Of a stretch of 64,000 nucleotides of DNA, positions 28,409-39,073 are shown one piece after another. The notes under the pieces are model-generated. The model searched no databases and was not told the DNA's origin. It saw only the letters and a list, made by a program, of their open reading frames with translations. The stretch's first letter is position 1, and each line of letters opens with the position of its first letter. The DNA is from Clostridium saccharoperbutylacetonicum N1-4(HMT) (GTDB lineage Bacteria > Bacillota > Clostridia > Clostridiales > Clostridiaceae), in NCBI RefSeq assembly GCF_000340885.1, contig NC_020291.1, positions 1,301,001 to 1,365,000 of the forward strand. The letters run 5' to 3'. The translations under genes were made by a program, and so were the position numbers.

Positions 28409-29755
28409 ATGAAAATAGTAGTTGCAGGAACTGGATACGTAGGTCTAGTTACAGGTGCATGTCTTTCAGAAGTGGGACACAATGTAACCTGTGTGGACAT
28501 TGATGAAAATAAAGTTGAAAAGATGAAACAAGGAATTTCACCTATATATGAACCAGGATTAGATGAATTGTTAAAAAGAAATCATGATGAAGGAAAATTG
28601 GACTTTACAGTGGATTATGAAAATGCATACAAAGATGCAGATTTAGTATTTGTAGGAGTTGGTACTCCAGAAAGGGAAGATGGTTCGGCTAATTTAGATT
28701 ATGTCTTTAATGTTTGCAAACAAATTGCAGAAAATATAGAAAAAGACTGCTTGGTAGTGGTAAAATCAACAGTTCCAATAGGAACTAATGACAGGGTTGA
28801 AGGATTTTTACAAGAAATTGTTAAAAATAATGTACATGTAGAAGTGGCTTCAAATCCAGAATTCTTAGCACAGGGAACTGCAGTTGTTGATACATTATAT
28901 GCTAAAAGAATAGTAATTGGCGTTGAATCAAAAAATGCAGAAAATATCTTAAGAAAAGTATATGAAAGATACAATCAACCAATAGTTGTAACTAACAGAA
29001 AAAGTGCAGAAATGATTAAATATGCTTCAAATGACTTTTTAGCTCTTAAGATTTCTTTTATGAATGAAATAGCTAATTTCTGTGAGATGGTTGGAGCAGA
29101 TGTTGAGGATGTAGCTAAAGGAATGAGCTTTGACCCAAGAATAGGCGATAAATTCTTAAATGCAGGAATCGGATATGGCGGATCATGTTTCCCTAAAGAT
29201 ACAAAGGCACTTCATTGGCTTGCAAATGATAGTGGATATGAATTGAAAACAATAAAGGCAACCATAGAAGTAAATCAAAATCAAAAGTATAAATTATTCA
29301 GAGCAGCTAAACAAAAATTTGGTAGCTTAAAAGGATTCAAAGTAGCAGTACTTGGATTAACATTTAAGCCAGGAACTGATGATTTAAGAGAAGCACCATC
29401 AATACCTAATGTAAGAAGGTTATTAGATGAAGGTGCAGAAATAGTAGCATATGATCCAGTAGGAATTGATAATTTCAAGAGAATATATCCAACTGAAGTT
29501 AAATATGTAGAGACTCCAGAAGAAACTTTAAAAGGTGCGGATTTGGCGTTTATATTTACTGAGTGGAATGAGATTAGAGATTTAGATTTAAGTTTATATG
29601 AAGAGTTGATGGAGACTCCTGTTATATTTGATGGGAGAAATTGTTATACAATTAATGAGGTAAAAGAAAGAAATATAGAATATCATTCTGTTGGAAGAAA
29701 AGCTATTCTAAATTTAGAAAATGCTAAAAGAGAAGTAGCAGCGACAATAAGATAG
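28409..29755 (+). CDS. ugd: UDP-glucose 6-dehydrogenase
   Basis: A 448-residue enzyme making UDP-glucuronate from UDP-glucose with two NAD. The Rossmann GAGTGYVG-like motif (actual VVAGTGYVGLVTG) is at the N-terminus. The catalytic cysteine is in GYGGSCFPKDTKAL, and the C-terminal UDP-binding part includes LGLTFKPGTDDLREAPS. It implies a glucuronic acid, or a sugar made from it, in polymer B and so an anionic polysaccharide. The substrate comes from galU at 46791. Confidence 0.94.
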   Translation: MKIVVAGTGYVGLVTGACLSEVGHNVTCVDIDENKVEKMKQGISPIYEPGLDELLKRNHDEGKLDFTVDYENAYKDADLVFVGVGTPEREDGSANLDYVFNVCKQIAENIEKDCLVVVKSTVPIGTNDRVEGFLQEIVKNNVHVEVASNPEFLAQGTAVVDTLYAKRIVIGVESKNAENILRKVYERYNQPIVVTNRKSAEMIKYASNDFLALKISFMNEIANFCEMVGADVEDVAKGMSFDPRIGDKFLNAGIGYGGSCFPKDTKALHWLANDSGYELKTIKATIEVNQNQKYKLFRAAKQKFGSLKGFKVAVLGLTFKPGTDDLREAPSIPNVRRLLDEGAEIVAYDPVGIDNFKRIYPTEVKYVETPEETLKGADLAFIFTEWNEIRDLDLSLYEELMETPVIFDGRNCYTINEVKERNIEYHSVGRKAILNLENAKREVAATIR

Positions 29756-29777
29756 ATAATGAATAAGGGGAATACTA

Positions 29778-30938
29778 ATGAAACACGTATTTATTATAGG
29801 CTCAAAAGGAATACCTGCAAAATATGGTGGATTTGAGACATTCGTTGAAAAACTAACAGAAGGACAGAAAAGTAAAGAAATAAAATACCATGTTTCTTGT
29901 TTAGCAGATAATTCTAAAGAGTTTGAGCATAATGGAGCAAGGTGCTTTAATGTAAAAGTACCTAATATTGGTCCAGCAAAAGCAGTTTATTATGATATAG
30001 TGGCATTAAAAGAATGTATAAAATACATAAGAAAGAATAATATAAAAAACTCAATAGTATATATCTTAGCTTGTAGAATTGGACCATTTATTGGTTATTT
30101 TAAACAGAAATTAAAAAAATTAGGTGTATCATTAATTGTTAATCCAGATGGCCATGAATGGAAGAGAGCAAAATGGAATAAAGCTATAAGACAATATTGG
30201 AAAACTTCAGAGAAATACATGGTTAAGCATGCAGACTTGTTAATATGTGATTCAAAGAATATTGAAAAATATATAAAAGAAGATTATAAACAGTACAAGC
30301 CAAAAACAACTTTTATAGCTTATGGAGCTGATACTGAAAAATCGAAATTATCTGATGATGATAATACTTTGCTTAAATGGTATAAAGAAAAAGATATTAA
30401 GAAAAAAGAATACTATCTAGTTGTAGGTAGATTTGTTCCAGAAAACAACTATGAAACTATGATAACTGAATTTATGAAATCAAAAACATATAAGGATTTT
30501 GTATTAATAACAAATATAGAGGGAAATAAATTCTATAACGAGTTAAAAGAAAAGACAAGGTTTAATAAAGATAAAAGAATAAAGTTTGTTGGAACAGTTT
30601 ATAATCAAGAATTGTTAAAAAAGATTAGAGAAGATGCTTACGGATATTTCCATGGACATGAAGTTGGAGGAACTAATCCATCTTTATTAGAGGCATTAGC
30701 TACAACTGACTTGAACATCTTATTGAATGTTGGATTTAATAGAGAAGTTGGAGAAGACGGGGCATTATACTTTAATAAAGAAAGTGGAGATCTAGCAAGA
30801 TTGGTAGACAGCTTAGAATCATATGAAGAAATTGCTGCTACTTCCCTTGGTGGAGTGGCTAAAGATAGGGTCTTAAAAGAGTACACTTGGGAGAAAATAA
30901 TTAATGATTATGAAAATCTGTTTATTAAGCTAAATTAA
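29778..30938 (+). CDS. Glycosyltransferase with DUF1972 N-terminus (rhamnosyltransferase-like)
   Basis: A 386-residue GT4-like protein. The N-terminus HVFIIGSKGIPAKYGGFETF is the DUF1972 signature found in Cps2T-type rhamnosyl and related transferases; the C-terminal part has GHEVGGTNPSLLEALA. Rhamnosyl activity fits the nearby rfbACDB genes but is inferred from family. It lies 22 bases after ugd. Confidence 0.86.
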   Translation: MKHVFIIGSKGIPAKYGGFETFVEKLTEGQKSKEIKYHVSCLADNSKEFEHNGARCFNVKVPNIGPAKAVYYDIVALKECIKYIRKNNIKNSIVYILACRIGPFIGYFKQKLKKLGVSLIVNPDGHEWKRAKWNKAIRQYWKTSEKYMVKHADLLICDSKNIEKYIKEDYKQYKPKTTFIAYGADTEKSKLSDDDNTLLKWYKEKDIKKKEYYLVVGRFVPENNYETMITEFMKSKTYKDFVLITNIEGNKFYNELKEKTRFNKDKRIKFVGTVYNQELLKKIREDAYGYFHGHEVGGTNPSLLEALATTDLNILLNVGFNREVGEDGALYFNKESGDLARLVDSLESYEEIAATSLGGVAKDRVLKEYTWEKIINDYENLFIKLN

Positions 30939-30962
30939 TATTTATAAAAGGAGAATAGTTAT

Positions 30963-32066
30963 TTGAATAAAAAAGATATATCAATAATAACAATCCATAA
31001 TATATATAATTATGGATCTGCACTGCAAAGCTATGCAACACAAAAATTTATAAATGATTTAGGATATGATGCAAAATTAATAGATTACAGGCCTAAATAC
31101 GATAAAAGTTTAAAAAGATTAATAAAAGATTTAGCTATTATGATTTTATTTTTTAATAAATATTTTAAGAGGAAAAAAAATTACGCTGACTTTCATTATA
31201 AAAAAATGAGATTATCTTCAAAAATGTATAAGACATATAATGAATTAATAAAAAATCCACCAATGTCAGATATATATATTTCAGGAAGCGATCAGGTATG
31301 GAATACATATTTTCCTTGCGGAAAGGATCCGGCATATACGCTAGAATTTGTTAAAAGTGAGAATAAGATATCATATGCAGCTAGTATGGGAAGATCAGAT
31401 ATGTCTATTGATGATCTTAAAAGATTAGCTAATAGAATAGCTGATTATAAATGGATCTCAATGAGAGAGCAGTCAGGAGTTGATCAACTTAAAAAGGTTG
31501 GGGTTGAATCAATAAATGTATCAGATCCCGTTTTTCTTTTATCAGCTAATTATTATAGGACAATAAGTGTAAAAAGTAAGTTTAGAAATTATATTTTAGT
31601 ATATTCAGTACATCAATCAAAAGAATTAAGCGATATTGTTGAAGAATATAAAGGAAGGCTTGGCTTAGATGTCGTATTAGTAGGAGATTTTCCAGTTAAA
31701 TGCTACCATGATATATCATTAAAAGAGGCAGGGCCATTAGAGTTTTTAGGATTAATTGATGGAGCAGATTTTATAATAACAAACTCATTCCACTGTGTAT
31801 CATTTTCACTAATTTTAGAAAAGCAATTTATTGCTGTAATGCCTAAAGTTAATACATCAAGGATTAGTAATATATTAGGTGTTGCTGGGTTGAATAATAG
31901 AGCATATGAAAACATTCTCAATCTTCCTGGAAAACTAGAAAAGATTGATTATAAGAAGGTTACTCCAAGAGTATCTAAGTATGCCGAGTATTCGAGAAAG
32001 CAACTTTCAAATATATTATTAACAATCTCAAATGCGGAGACGAATGCAGAATATGAATGTGTATAG
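30963..32066 (+). CDS. Polysaccharide pyruvyl transferase family protein (PF04230), module B
   Basis: A 367-residue protein starting at TTG 30963 behind AAAAGGAG. ITIHNIYNYGSALQSYA, YISGSDQVWN, YAASMGR and ITNSFHCVSFSLI are typical of the WcaK/PssM family. The 3' end overlaps the FrhB-like gene. It would add a pyruvyl ketal or enolpyruvyl group to a sugar. The overlap suggests the two products act together. Confidence 0.87.
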   Translation: MNKKDISIITIHNIYNYGSALQSYATQKFINDLGYDAKLIDYRPKYDKSLKRLIKDLAIMILFFNKYFKRKKNYADFHYKKMRLSSKMYKTYNELIKNPPMSDIYISGSDQVWNTYFPCGKDPAYTLEFVKSENKISYAASMGRSDMSIDDLKRLANRIADYKWISMREQSGVDQLKKVGVESINVSDPVFLLSANYYRTISVKSKFRNYILVYSVHQSKELSDIVEEYKGRLGLDVVLVGDFPVKCYHDISLKEAGPLEFLGLIDGADFIITNSFHCVSFSLILEKQFIAVMPKVNTSRISNILGVAGLNNRAYENILNLPGKLEKIDYKKVTPRVSKYAEYSRKQLSNILLTISNAETNAEYECV

Positions 32067-33234
32067 TGATAAAAAACACTGCTCAGGATGTTCAGGATGC
32101 TATAATATTTGCCCTAAAGAATGCATTGAAATGCAGCAAGATGAAGAAGGCTTCTTATACCCAAGGATTGATGAGAAGAAATGTATTAAGTGTAATTTAT
32201 GTTCAAAGGTATGTCCATACAATAATGATAACGAAGATAATGACATTGAAAAACCTAAAGCTTTTGCATGTATACATAAAGATATAGAGGTAGTAAAGAA
32301 AAGTACATCAGGTGGAGCTTTTACGGCTATTGCTGAAAGTATATGTAAGGAAGAGTATGTTATTTTCGGTGCAGCATTAAATGAAAATGTTAGAGTTGTA
32401 CATAAGTACATAGCCGATATAAAAGATATTGATTTATTTAGAAGTTCTAAATATGTTCAAAGTGATATTAGTAAGTCATTAAAAGATGTTAAAACTTTTT
32501 TAGATAAAGGTAAAAAGGTTATCTTTACAGGAACGCCTTGTCAAATAGCAGGAATTAAATCTTTTTTAAGAAAAGATTATGAAAATTTAATTACTATTGA
32601 TTTAGTATGTCATGGAGTACCAAGCCCATTAGTTTTTGAAAAGTATAAAGAGTATATGGAAAAAATACATAACAGCAGAATAAAGCATGTTAATTTCAGA
32701 GATAAAACTAAAAAATGGGATGAACATAATATGACTATTAAGTTTGAAAATGGAGCTATATATACTAAAAGAGGTGTAGATGATGCATTTGAAGTCGGAT
32801 TCTATAAGCATCTATATCATAGACCATCTTGTCATCAATGCCCGTTTTCAAGAATCCCTAGAGTAGGTGATTTTACGTTAGGTGATTTGTGGGGAATTGA
32901 TGATATAATTCCACAGATTAACGATAAAAAAGGTATATCTCTTTTATTATTTAATACTAAAAAATCAGAAGCTTTTGTTAAAGAAATTAAGGAAAGAGCT
33001 AAATTGATAGAAATAAATTTAAATGATGCAGTGGCAAATAATAAAAATTTAATAAAGTGTACAGAGGAAAGTCCAAATAGAATCGAGTTTATGAACGATA
33101 TGCAAATAATGAAATATAGTCAGCTTAAGGAAAAATATTTAAAGCCACGTCCATTATCATTTAGAATTGTATCAAAAGTATTAAATAAGAAGACTAAAGT
33201 TAAGATAAAAAAGATGCTTGGAATGAAAAAATAG
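32053..33234 (+). CDS. FrhB-like (F420 hydrogenase/dehydrogenase beta family) iron-sulfur flavoprotein
   Basis: About 393 residues with N-terminal 4Fe-4S motifs (CSGCSGCYNICPKEC, CIKCNLCSKVCP), then STSGGAFTAIAES, FTGTPCQIAG, LVCHGVPSP and RPSCHQCPF. Start candidates are ATG 32032, 32044 and 32053; the last matches the spacing before the first cysteine in the module A copy. FrhB-like proteins often occur in EPS clusters beside pyruvyl transferases, where their reaction is not established. A redox role on the transferred group is inference. This is the intact counterpart of the broken gene at 15010. Confidence 0.87.
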   Translation: MNVYSDKKHCSGCSGCYNICPKECIEMQQDEEGFLYPRIDEKKCIKCNLCSKVCPYNNDNEDNDIEKPKAFACIHKDIEVVKKSTSGGAFTAIAESICKEEYVIFGAALNENVRVVHKYIADIKDIDLFRSSKYVQSDISKSLKDVKTFLDKGKKVIFTGTPCQIAGIKSFLRKDYENLITIDLVCHGVPSPLVFEKYKEYMEKIHNSRIKHVNFRDKTKKWDEHNMTIKFENGAIYTKRGVDDAFEVGFYKHLYHRPSCHQCPFSRIPRVGDFTLGDLWGIDDIIPQINDKKGISLLLFNTKKSEAFVKEIKERAKLIEINLNDAVANNKNLIKCTEESPNRIEFMNDMQIMKYSQLKEKYLKPRPLSFRIVSKVLNKKTKVKIKKMLGMKK

Positions 33235-33270
33235 CTTATGTAAATAAAGTTATTTGTTAAAAGGAGAGCT

Positions 33271-34641
33271 ATGAAGATATTACATTATAGTTTAGGTTTG
33301 CCACCATATAGAACAGGTGGGTTAACTAAATATTCTTATGATTTAATGAAAGAGCAAGTGCAAAATAATGATGAAGTGTATTTATTATTTCCAGGACAGA
33401 TGTGTTTAATAAACAAAGTAACTAAGATTAAACATTATAAGAATCAAGATGGAATTAAAGCATTCGAATTAATAAATCCATTACCAGTTCCATTATTAAA
33501 TGGCATATCAGAACCGGGAAGTTTTATTAAACCATGTAATTTAGATATTTTTAAAAAATATCTAAAAGATCATTCTATTGAGATAGTACATGTTCATACT
33601 ATGATGGGATTATATAAGGAATTTTTAGAAGCTTGCAAGAGTTTAAATATAAAAATTGTATATACAACACATGATTATTTTGGAATTTGTACAAAGGTTA
33701 ACTTTTTAGATAATAAAGGAAATGTATGTAATGATAGAAATATAGAAAAGTGCTTAAGATGTAATCAATCAGGAGATAGTATAAAAATGATTAATATCCT
33801 TCAATCTCGTATTTATAGAGAACTAAAAAATAAGGGCATTATTAATAAATTAAAAGATATCTTAAATAAAAATAGTTCCAATAAAAGGACAAGCAATAAT
33901 GATTATAAAAAAAGTGAGCAAATAGAAATAAGTGATAATTATAGAATAGCTTATAAAAAATTACTAGCTTATTACAATATTATGTTCACTTATATAGATA
34001 AATTTTTATTTAATAGTAGTATATCAAAGGAAGTATATGAAAAATATCTAGATTGTAATGGAGAAATAGTTTCTATTACTCATAGCAATATTAAAGATAA
34101 TAGGAAACTGAAAGATTATAATCATGATAAATTAAGATTGACCTATTTAGGACCAGATAAAGAATATAAGGGATTTAATTTATTAATTGATGCAATAAAG
34201 GAATTAAATAATAAATATAAATCTAAGATTGAGTTGAATTTATATGGAGATATAGGTAAGTATCAAATGGATGATAATATAAATGTTTATGGTAGATATT
34301 CATATGAACAATTAGAAACTATATTTGATCAAACAGATTTATTAATAGTTCCAAGTATATGGTACGAAACTTTTGGTTTTATTACTTTAGAAGCATTAAG
34401 TTATGGGGTACCAGTGCTAGTAACTGATAGAGTAGGATCAAAAGACTTAATTACACAAAATGATTTAAATATAGGAATAGTAATAAACTTAGAAAAAGAA
34501 AGCTTAAAAGATGTTATTAGTAAGTTATGTATATTGAAAACAGAGTTAAAGAAGATAAATAAAAATATTAAAAACAGTACTTTTATTTATCATATTAAAG
34601 ATCATTATAAAAAAATAAAGTCTAGTTATAAAAATGATTAA
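33271..34641 (+). CDS. Glycosyltransferase family 4
   Basis: A 456-residue GT-B enzyme with the N-terminal loop LGLPPYRTGGLTKYSYDL and the C-terminal EX7E region ETFGFITLEALSYGVPVLVTD. An insertion with four cysteines (about 145-170, including CNDRNIEKCLRC) resembles the small cysteine-bearing insert of some GT4 proteins. AAAGGAG precedes the ATG. Confidence 0.87.
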   Translation: MKILHYSLGLPPYRTGGLTKYSYDLMKEQVQNNDEVYLLFPGQMCLINKVTKIKHYKNQDGIKAFELINPLPVPLLNGISEPGSFIKPCNLDIFKKYLKDHSIEIVHVHTMMGLYKEFLEACKSLNIKIVYTTHDYFGICTKVNFLDNKGNVCNDRNIEKCLRCNQSGDSIKMINILQSRIYRELKNKGIINKLKDILNKNSSNKRTSNNDYKKSEQIEISDNYRIAYKKLLAYYNIMFTYIDKFLFNSSISKEVYEKYLDCNGEIVSITHSNIKDNRKLKDYNHDKLRLTYLGPDKEYKGFNLLIDAIKELNNKYKSKIELNLYGDIGKYQMDDNINVYGRYSYEQLETIFDQTDLLIVPSIWYETFGFITLEALSYGVPVLVTDRVGSKDLITQNDLNIGIVINLEKESLKDVISKLCILKTELKKINKNIKNSTFIYHIKDHYKKIKSSYKND

Positions 34642-34652
34642 GGAGAACGATA

Positions 34653-35510
34653 GTGGATAACGTAGTAATAATATTAAATTATAATGATTACAGAACTACA
34701 TGCAATTTGATTAATAAGATAAAAAATTATTTAGAAATAGATAAAATTGTAGTTATTGATAATAAATCTACAAATGATTCTTTAAAAATATTAAAAAAAT
34801 ATATAAGTGAAAAAATTCATGTGATAGAGAGTGAAGATAATAAGGGGTACGCTTATGGAAATAATGTTGGTATTAGGTATGCAATTCAAAAATTTAATAC
34901 TGAATATATTACAATAGCTAATCCAGATGTTATTTTTGAAAATAGTACGATTAGGGAAATGAAAAAGTTTTTAAAACAAAATTTAGATGTAGCAGCAGTA
35001 AATACTAAAATAAAAAATATTAAAGGTCAATATGAACCAGGTGGAACTAATATACCTACTATAAAAGAAGATTTTAAATCTATGTTTTTATTAAATGAAA
35101 TATTTAAGAAGAAAGAAATAAATAATTTTAATGAAGAATATGTAAATTATCAGATTCTTTTTGGGTGCTTTTTTATGATTAGATCAAAGGTTATTGAGCA
35201 GATAGGAATGTTTGATGAAAGAACTTTTTTATTTGGAGAAGAAAGAATTTTAGGGTATAAAATAAAGTCTATTGGAATGAGGCAAGTTACATTAAATAAT
35301 TTAGAATGCATTCATGAACATTCTAAATCAATAAATAAAAATATTTCAAATTTAGCTAGTAAATACAAAATATTATATGATAGTAGATTAATTTATTATA
35401 AAGAATATTTAAATATTAATAAATTAAGTTTATACATGTTTTATATTTTAAGATCTATGTCTTTAGGAGAGAAATATATTTATGTTTTAGTTAAGAATTT
35501 AATTCATTGA
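34653..35510 (+). CDS. Glycosyltransferase family 2 (rhamnosyltransferase-like)
   Basis: A 285-residue GT-A protein: VVIILNYNDYRTTCNLI, VIDNKSTNDSL, NKGYAYGNNVGI and TIANPDVIF replacing the usual DXD region, a pattern common in rhamnosyl-type GT2 enzymes. GTG 34653 is used, eight bases after AAGGAG. It starts 11 bases after the previous gene. Confidence 0.86.
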   Translation: MDNVVIILNYNDYRTTCNLINKIKNYLEIDKIVVIDNKSTNDSLKILKKYISEKIHVIESEDNKGYAYGNNVGIRYAIQKFNTEYITIANPDVIFENSTIREMKKFLKQNLDVAAVNTKIKNIKGQYEPGGTNIPTIKEDFKSMFLLNEIFKKKEINNFNEEYVNYQILFGCFFMIRSKVIEQIGMFDERTFLFGEERILGYKIKSIGMRQVTLNNLECIHEHSKSINKNISNLASKYKILYDSRLIYYKEYLNINKLSLYMFYILRSMSLGEKYIYVLVKNLIH

Positions 35511-35567
35511 AAATTATATGAATTTTAATAACTTAATAAATCTGATAATAAGAAGGAGGAGATAAAT

Positions 35568-36434
35568 ATGATTTCAATTATTATTCCTACATTTAACAGA
35601 GCTAATACTATAGAAAGAAGTGTACTAAGTATACTAGATCAAACTTATCAAGATTTTGAACTAATAATAGTAGATGATAATTCACAAGATGAAACTGAAG
35701 TAATAGTTCGTAGAATGAATGATAAAAGAATAAAATATATTAAACATGAGAGAAACTTAGGCGCAAATGCAGCAAGAAATACTGGTGTAAGAGCAGCAAA
35801 AGGAGAATTAATAGCATTCCAAGATAGTGATGATAAATGGCATAATGATAAATTAGAAATACAACTTAAAGCTTTAAAAGATTATAATGCAGACATTGTT
35901 GCATGTTCATATAATAGATATAAAAATGATTTAGTAGATTTAATGCCTAAAGAAAGCATAAAGGATAGTGAAATAAAAAAGAAATTGTTGTATGGGAGTT
36001 TTATAAGTACTCAAACTGTTTTAGGAAAGAAAGAATGTTTCTACAATGAAGAATTTGATGAAACTTTACCACGATTCCAAGATTGGGAGTTAATGATAAG
36101 ATTATCACAAAAATATAATATACATTTTATAAATAATCCTTTAGTAGATGTTTTTCTTCAAGAAGATAGTTTAACTAAAAGCCATCAAAAGGGATTAAAT
36201 GCATTAAGACTCATAAAAGATAAACATAATGATTTAATTAAATTAGACAAATATGTAGAATATAGATTTTATAGGATGTTAGCTTATGAATCGAATAGAA
36301 GCAAAGATTTTACTAAAAATTATTACTTTAAAGCATGGAACTTAAGGAAAAAGGAAGTGGAAATTTTATTAAAGGGGATATTTTTAGAATTAGAAAAACT
36401 AAAATTCAAATACATTATCGATTCGGGTAACTAG
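35568..36434 (+). CDS. Glycosyltransferase family 2
   Basis: A 288-residue GT-A enzyme with [40 protein letters not shown] and DXD-like [20 protein letters not shown] follows as the usual acceptor/catalytic region. AAGGAGGAG lies before ATG. The 125 bases after it (36435-36559) hold no supported gene, only the ribosome site of rfbA. Confidence 0.9.
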   Translation: MISIIIPTFNRANTIERSVLSILDQTYQDFELIIVDDNSQDETEVIVRRMNDKRIKYIKHERNLGANAARNTGVRAAKGELIAFQDSDDKWHNDKLEIQLKALKDYNADIVACSYNRYKNDLVDLMPKESIKDSEIKKKLLYGSFISTQTVLGKKECFYNEEFDETLPRFQDWELMIRLSQKYNIHFINNPLVDVFLQEDSLTKSHQKGLNALRLIKDKHNDLIKLDKYVEYRFYRMLAYESNRSKDFTKNYYFKAWNLRKKEVEILLKGIFLELEKLKFKYIIDSGN

Positions 36435-36559
36435 GAGAATTTGTATTAAGAAAATATCTCATAAATAGTATTAAACAATGTAAAGAATTATTTGATTATA
36501 CTTATTCTCAAATATTTGAAAGTATTTTAAAAGAAGTTAATGAAAGGGAGAGGGAAAGA

Positions 36560-37468
36560 ATGAAAGGAATAATATTAGCCGGAGGATCAGGAACAAGACT
36601 TTATCCAGTAACAAAAGCAATGTCAAAACAAATGGTGCCAATATATGATAAACCAATGATATATTATCCAATGTCAGTTTTGATGCTTGCAGGAATAAAA
36701 GATATATTAATAATATCTACACCAAGAGATATTATTAACTTTAAGGAACTTTTTAAAGATGGACAAGATTTAGGATTAAATATTAAATATGCAATTCAGG
36801 AAAAGCCTAATGGACTTGCAGAAGCATTTATTATTGGCGAAGAATTTATTGGTGATGATAATGTAGCAATGGTACTTGGAGATAATATTTTTTATGGTCA
36901 AAGCTTTTCAGAACATTTAAAAAAAGCTGCTGCATTAGAAAATGGAGCATATGTATTTGGTTATTATGTTCAAAATCCTAAAGCTTTTGGAGTAGTTGAA
37001 TTTGATGAAGAGGGGAAGGTTATTTCTTTAGAAGAAAAACCTAAAAATCCAAAGTCAAAATATGCAGTACCAGGGCTTTATTTTTATGACAATTCAGTAG
37101 TTGAAAAGGCTAAAGCATTAAAACCTTCTGAAAGAGAAGAACTTGAAATAACTGATTTGAATAAAGTTTATATGGAAGAGGGTTCATTAAAGGTACAATT
37201 ACTAGGTAGAGGAATGGCTTGGCTTGACACTGGAAATCATGCTTCTATGCTTCAAGCTTCTAATTTTGTTGAAGCAGTTCAAAGTACTCAAGGAACGTAT
37301 ATAGCATGTCTTGAAGAAATTGCTTATAGACAAGGGTGGATAAGTTCGCAAAAAGTTATTGACCTTTCAAAATCGCTAATGAAAACTGGATATGGTAAAT
37401 ATTTGGTTGATATAGTAGAAGAAATTGAAGTACAAAAATCAAGAGAAGAAATTGCAGCAACAAATTGA
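36560..37468 (+). CDS. rfbA: Glucose-1-phosphate thymidylyltransferase
   Basis: A 302-residue Rml[21 protein letters not shown] nucleotide-binding loop, [23 protein letters not shown] and [14 protein letters not shown]. It makes dTDP-glucose, the first step to dTDP-L-rhamnose, and is followed in order by rfbC, rfbD and rfbB. It is the only rfbA in the window, although rfbCDB occur twice. Confidence 0.95.
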   Translation: MKGIILAGGSGTRLYPVTKAMSKQMVPIYDKPMIYYPMSVLMLAGIKDILIISTPRDIINFKELFKDGQDLGLNIKYAIQEKPNGLAEAFIIGEEFIGDDNVAMVLGDNIFYGQSFSEHLKKAAALENGAYVFGYYVQNPKAFGVVEFDEEGKVISLEEKPKNPKSKYAVPGLYFYDNSVVEKAKALKPSEREELEITDLNKVYMEEGSLKVQLLGRGMAWLDTGNHASMLQASNFVEAVQSTQGTYIACLEEIAYRQGWISSQKVIDLSKSLMKTGYGKYLVDIVEEIEVQKSREEIAATN

Positions 37469-37483
37469 TAGGTGGTAATAAAG

Positions 37484-38062
37484 ATGGCAAATTTTAATTT
37501 TAATACAACAAGGATTGATGGAGTATATATAATAGAACCTAAAGTTTTTGGAGATAACAGAGGTTATTTTATGGAAAATTATAATAAAGGACAATTTGAT
37601 GAAGCTGGACTTAATATGACTTTTGTTCAAGATAATGAATCAAAATCTAGTAAAGGAGTTTTAAGAGGACTTCATTTTCAAAAGAAGCATAGTCAAGGAA
37701 AACTTGTTAGAGTAACGAAAGGCGAAGTTTTTGATGTAGCAGTTGACCTAAGAACAGGATCTCCTACTTATGGGCACTGGGAAGGAGTTATTTTAAATGA
37801 TGAAAATAAAAAACAATTCTATATTCCAGAAGGTTTTGCACATGGTTTTTTAGTATTATCAGATGAAGCTGTTTTTAATTATAAATGTACAGATCTTTAT
37901 TCACCAGAATATGATGGTGGAGTTATGTGGAATGATTCAGATATAAATATAAAATGGCCATTAGATGATATAGAAAATATACGTTTATCTGAAAAAGATA
38001 AAGCTCATCCTAATTTAAAAGATTTAGATTTAAGGGAATATGAAGATTTTATATATAGGTAG
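37484..38062 (+). CDS. rfbC: dTDP-4-dehydrorhamnose 3,5-epimerase, copy 1
   Basis: A 192-residue RmlC cupin: VFGDNRGYFMENYN, FVQDNESKSSKGVLRGLHFQ (with the catalytic His), GEVFDVAVDLR and IPEGFAHGFLVLS. ATG 37484 has GGTGG in front; the longer frame from GTG 37472 is less likely. Copy 2 is at 59852. Confidence 0.94.
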   Translation: MANFNFNTTRIDGVYIIEPKVFGDNRGYFMENYNKGQFDEAGLNMTFVQDNESKSSKGVLRGLHFQKKHSQGKLVRVTKGEVFDVAVDLRTGSPTYGHWEGVILNDENKKQFYIPEGFAHGFLVLSDEAVFNYKCTDLYSPEYDGGVMWNDSDINIKWPLDDIENIRLSEKDKAHPNLKDLDLREYEDFIYR

Positions 38063-38151
38063 TAAAGAAATATAAATTTCTTTTAAATAAAGTATTATTA
38101 AATTATAGTGTCTCTATTTTCTTTTAATTAAATGTGAGGAGCAAGAAATAT

Positions 38152-39030
38152 ATGAAAATATTAATAACAGGATGCAAAGGCCAATTAGGCAATGAACTTC
38201 AAAATATAATAAAGTGCGGAAAATCAGAAATTAGTGAAGTTTCAGAAAATATAAGAAATTCAGAAGTTATAGCACTTGATGTAGATGTGCTTGACATAAC
38301 GAATTTAGCTCAAGTTAAAGAAAAGTTAAATGACTTGAAACCAGATGTAGTAATAAATTGTGCAGCAGCAACAAATGTTGATGGTTGCGAAAGCAATGAA
38401 GATTTTGCATTTAAAGTTAACTCAATAGGGCCTAGAAATTTAGCTATGGCTTGTGAAAAAATTAATGCTAAATTAGTTCAAGTTTCAACAGATTATGTAT
38501 TTAGTGGAGTTGGTAATAAACCATTAACAGAATATGATTTGACAGCGCCATATAGTTCTTATGGAAAAACTAAGCTCTTGGGAGAAAAATATGTACAAGA
38601 ATTTTGCTCGAAATCTTTTATTGTTAGAACAGCTTGGTTATATGGATATGTAGGTCATAATTTTGTTTATACCATGATGAAACTTGGAAAAGAAAAAGAT
38701 CTGATTAAAGTTGTTGATGATCAAATAGGGAATCCAACACATGCTAATGACTTGGCTTATCATATTTTAAAGATTATTGAAACAGAAGAATATGGCGTAT
38801 ATCATTGCACAGGTAATGGAGAATGTAGTTGGTATGATTTTGCTAAAATGATAATTGAATTGTCAGGAGAAAAATGTGAAGTAAAACCATGTACATCAGA
38901 AGAATACAAAACTCCAGCAAAGAGACCAGAGTATTCCTCACTTGATAATATGATGCTAAGATGCACTGTTGGTGATGAAATGAGAGATTGGAAAGAAGCA
39001 ATAAAGTCATTTATTAAAAAAGTACAATAA
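38152..39030 (+). CDS. rfbD: dTDP-4-dehydrorhamnose reductase, copy 1
   Basis: A 292-residue RmlD short-chain dehydrogenase: ITGCKGQLGNEL NAD(P)-binding loop, NCAAATNVDGCE, STDYVFSG and the YxxxK in YGKTKLLGE. ATG 38152 follows GAGGAGC. It completes dTDP-L-rhamnose synthesis. Copy 2 is at 60449. Confidence 0.94.
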   Translation: MKILITGCKGQLGNELQNIIKCGKSEISEVSENIRNSEVIALDVDVLDITNLAQVKEKLNDLKPDVVINCAAATNVDGCESNEDFAFKVNSIGPRNLAMACEKINAKLVQVSTDYVFSGVGNKPLTEYDLTAPYSSYGKTKLLGEKYVQEFCSKSFIVRTAWLYGYVGHNFVYTMMKLGKEKDLIKVVDDQIGNPTHANDLAYHILKIIETEEYGVYHCTGNGECSWYDFAKMIIELSGEKCEVKPCTSEEYKTPAKRPEYSSLDNMMLRCTVGDEMRDWKEAIKSFIKKVQ

Positions 39031-39073
39031 AGAAATGAAAGATAATATATGAATAGGAAAAGGAGATTAATAA

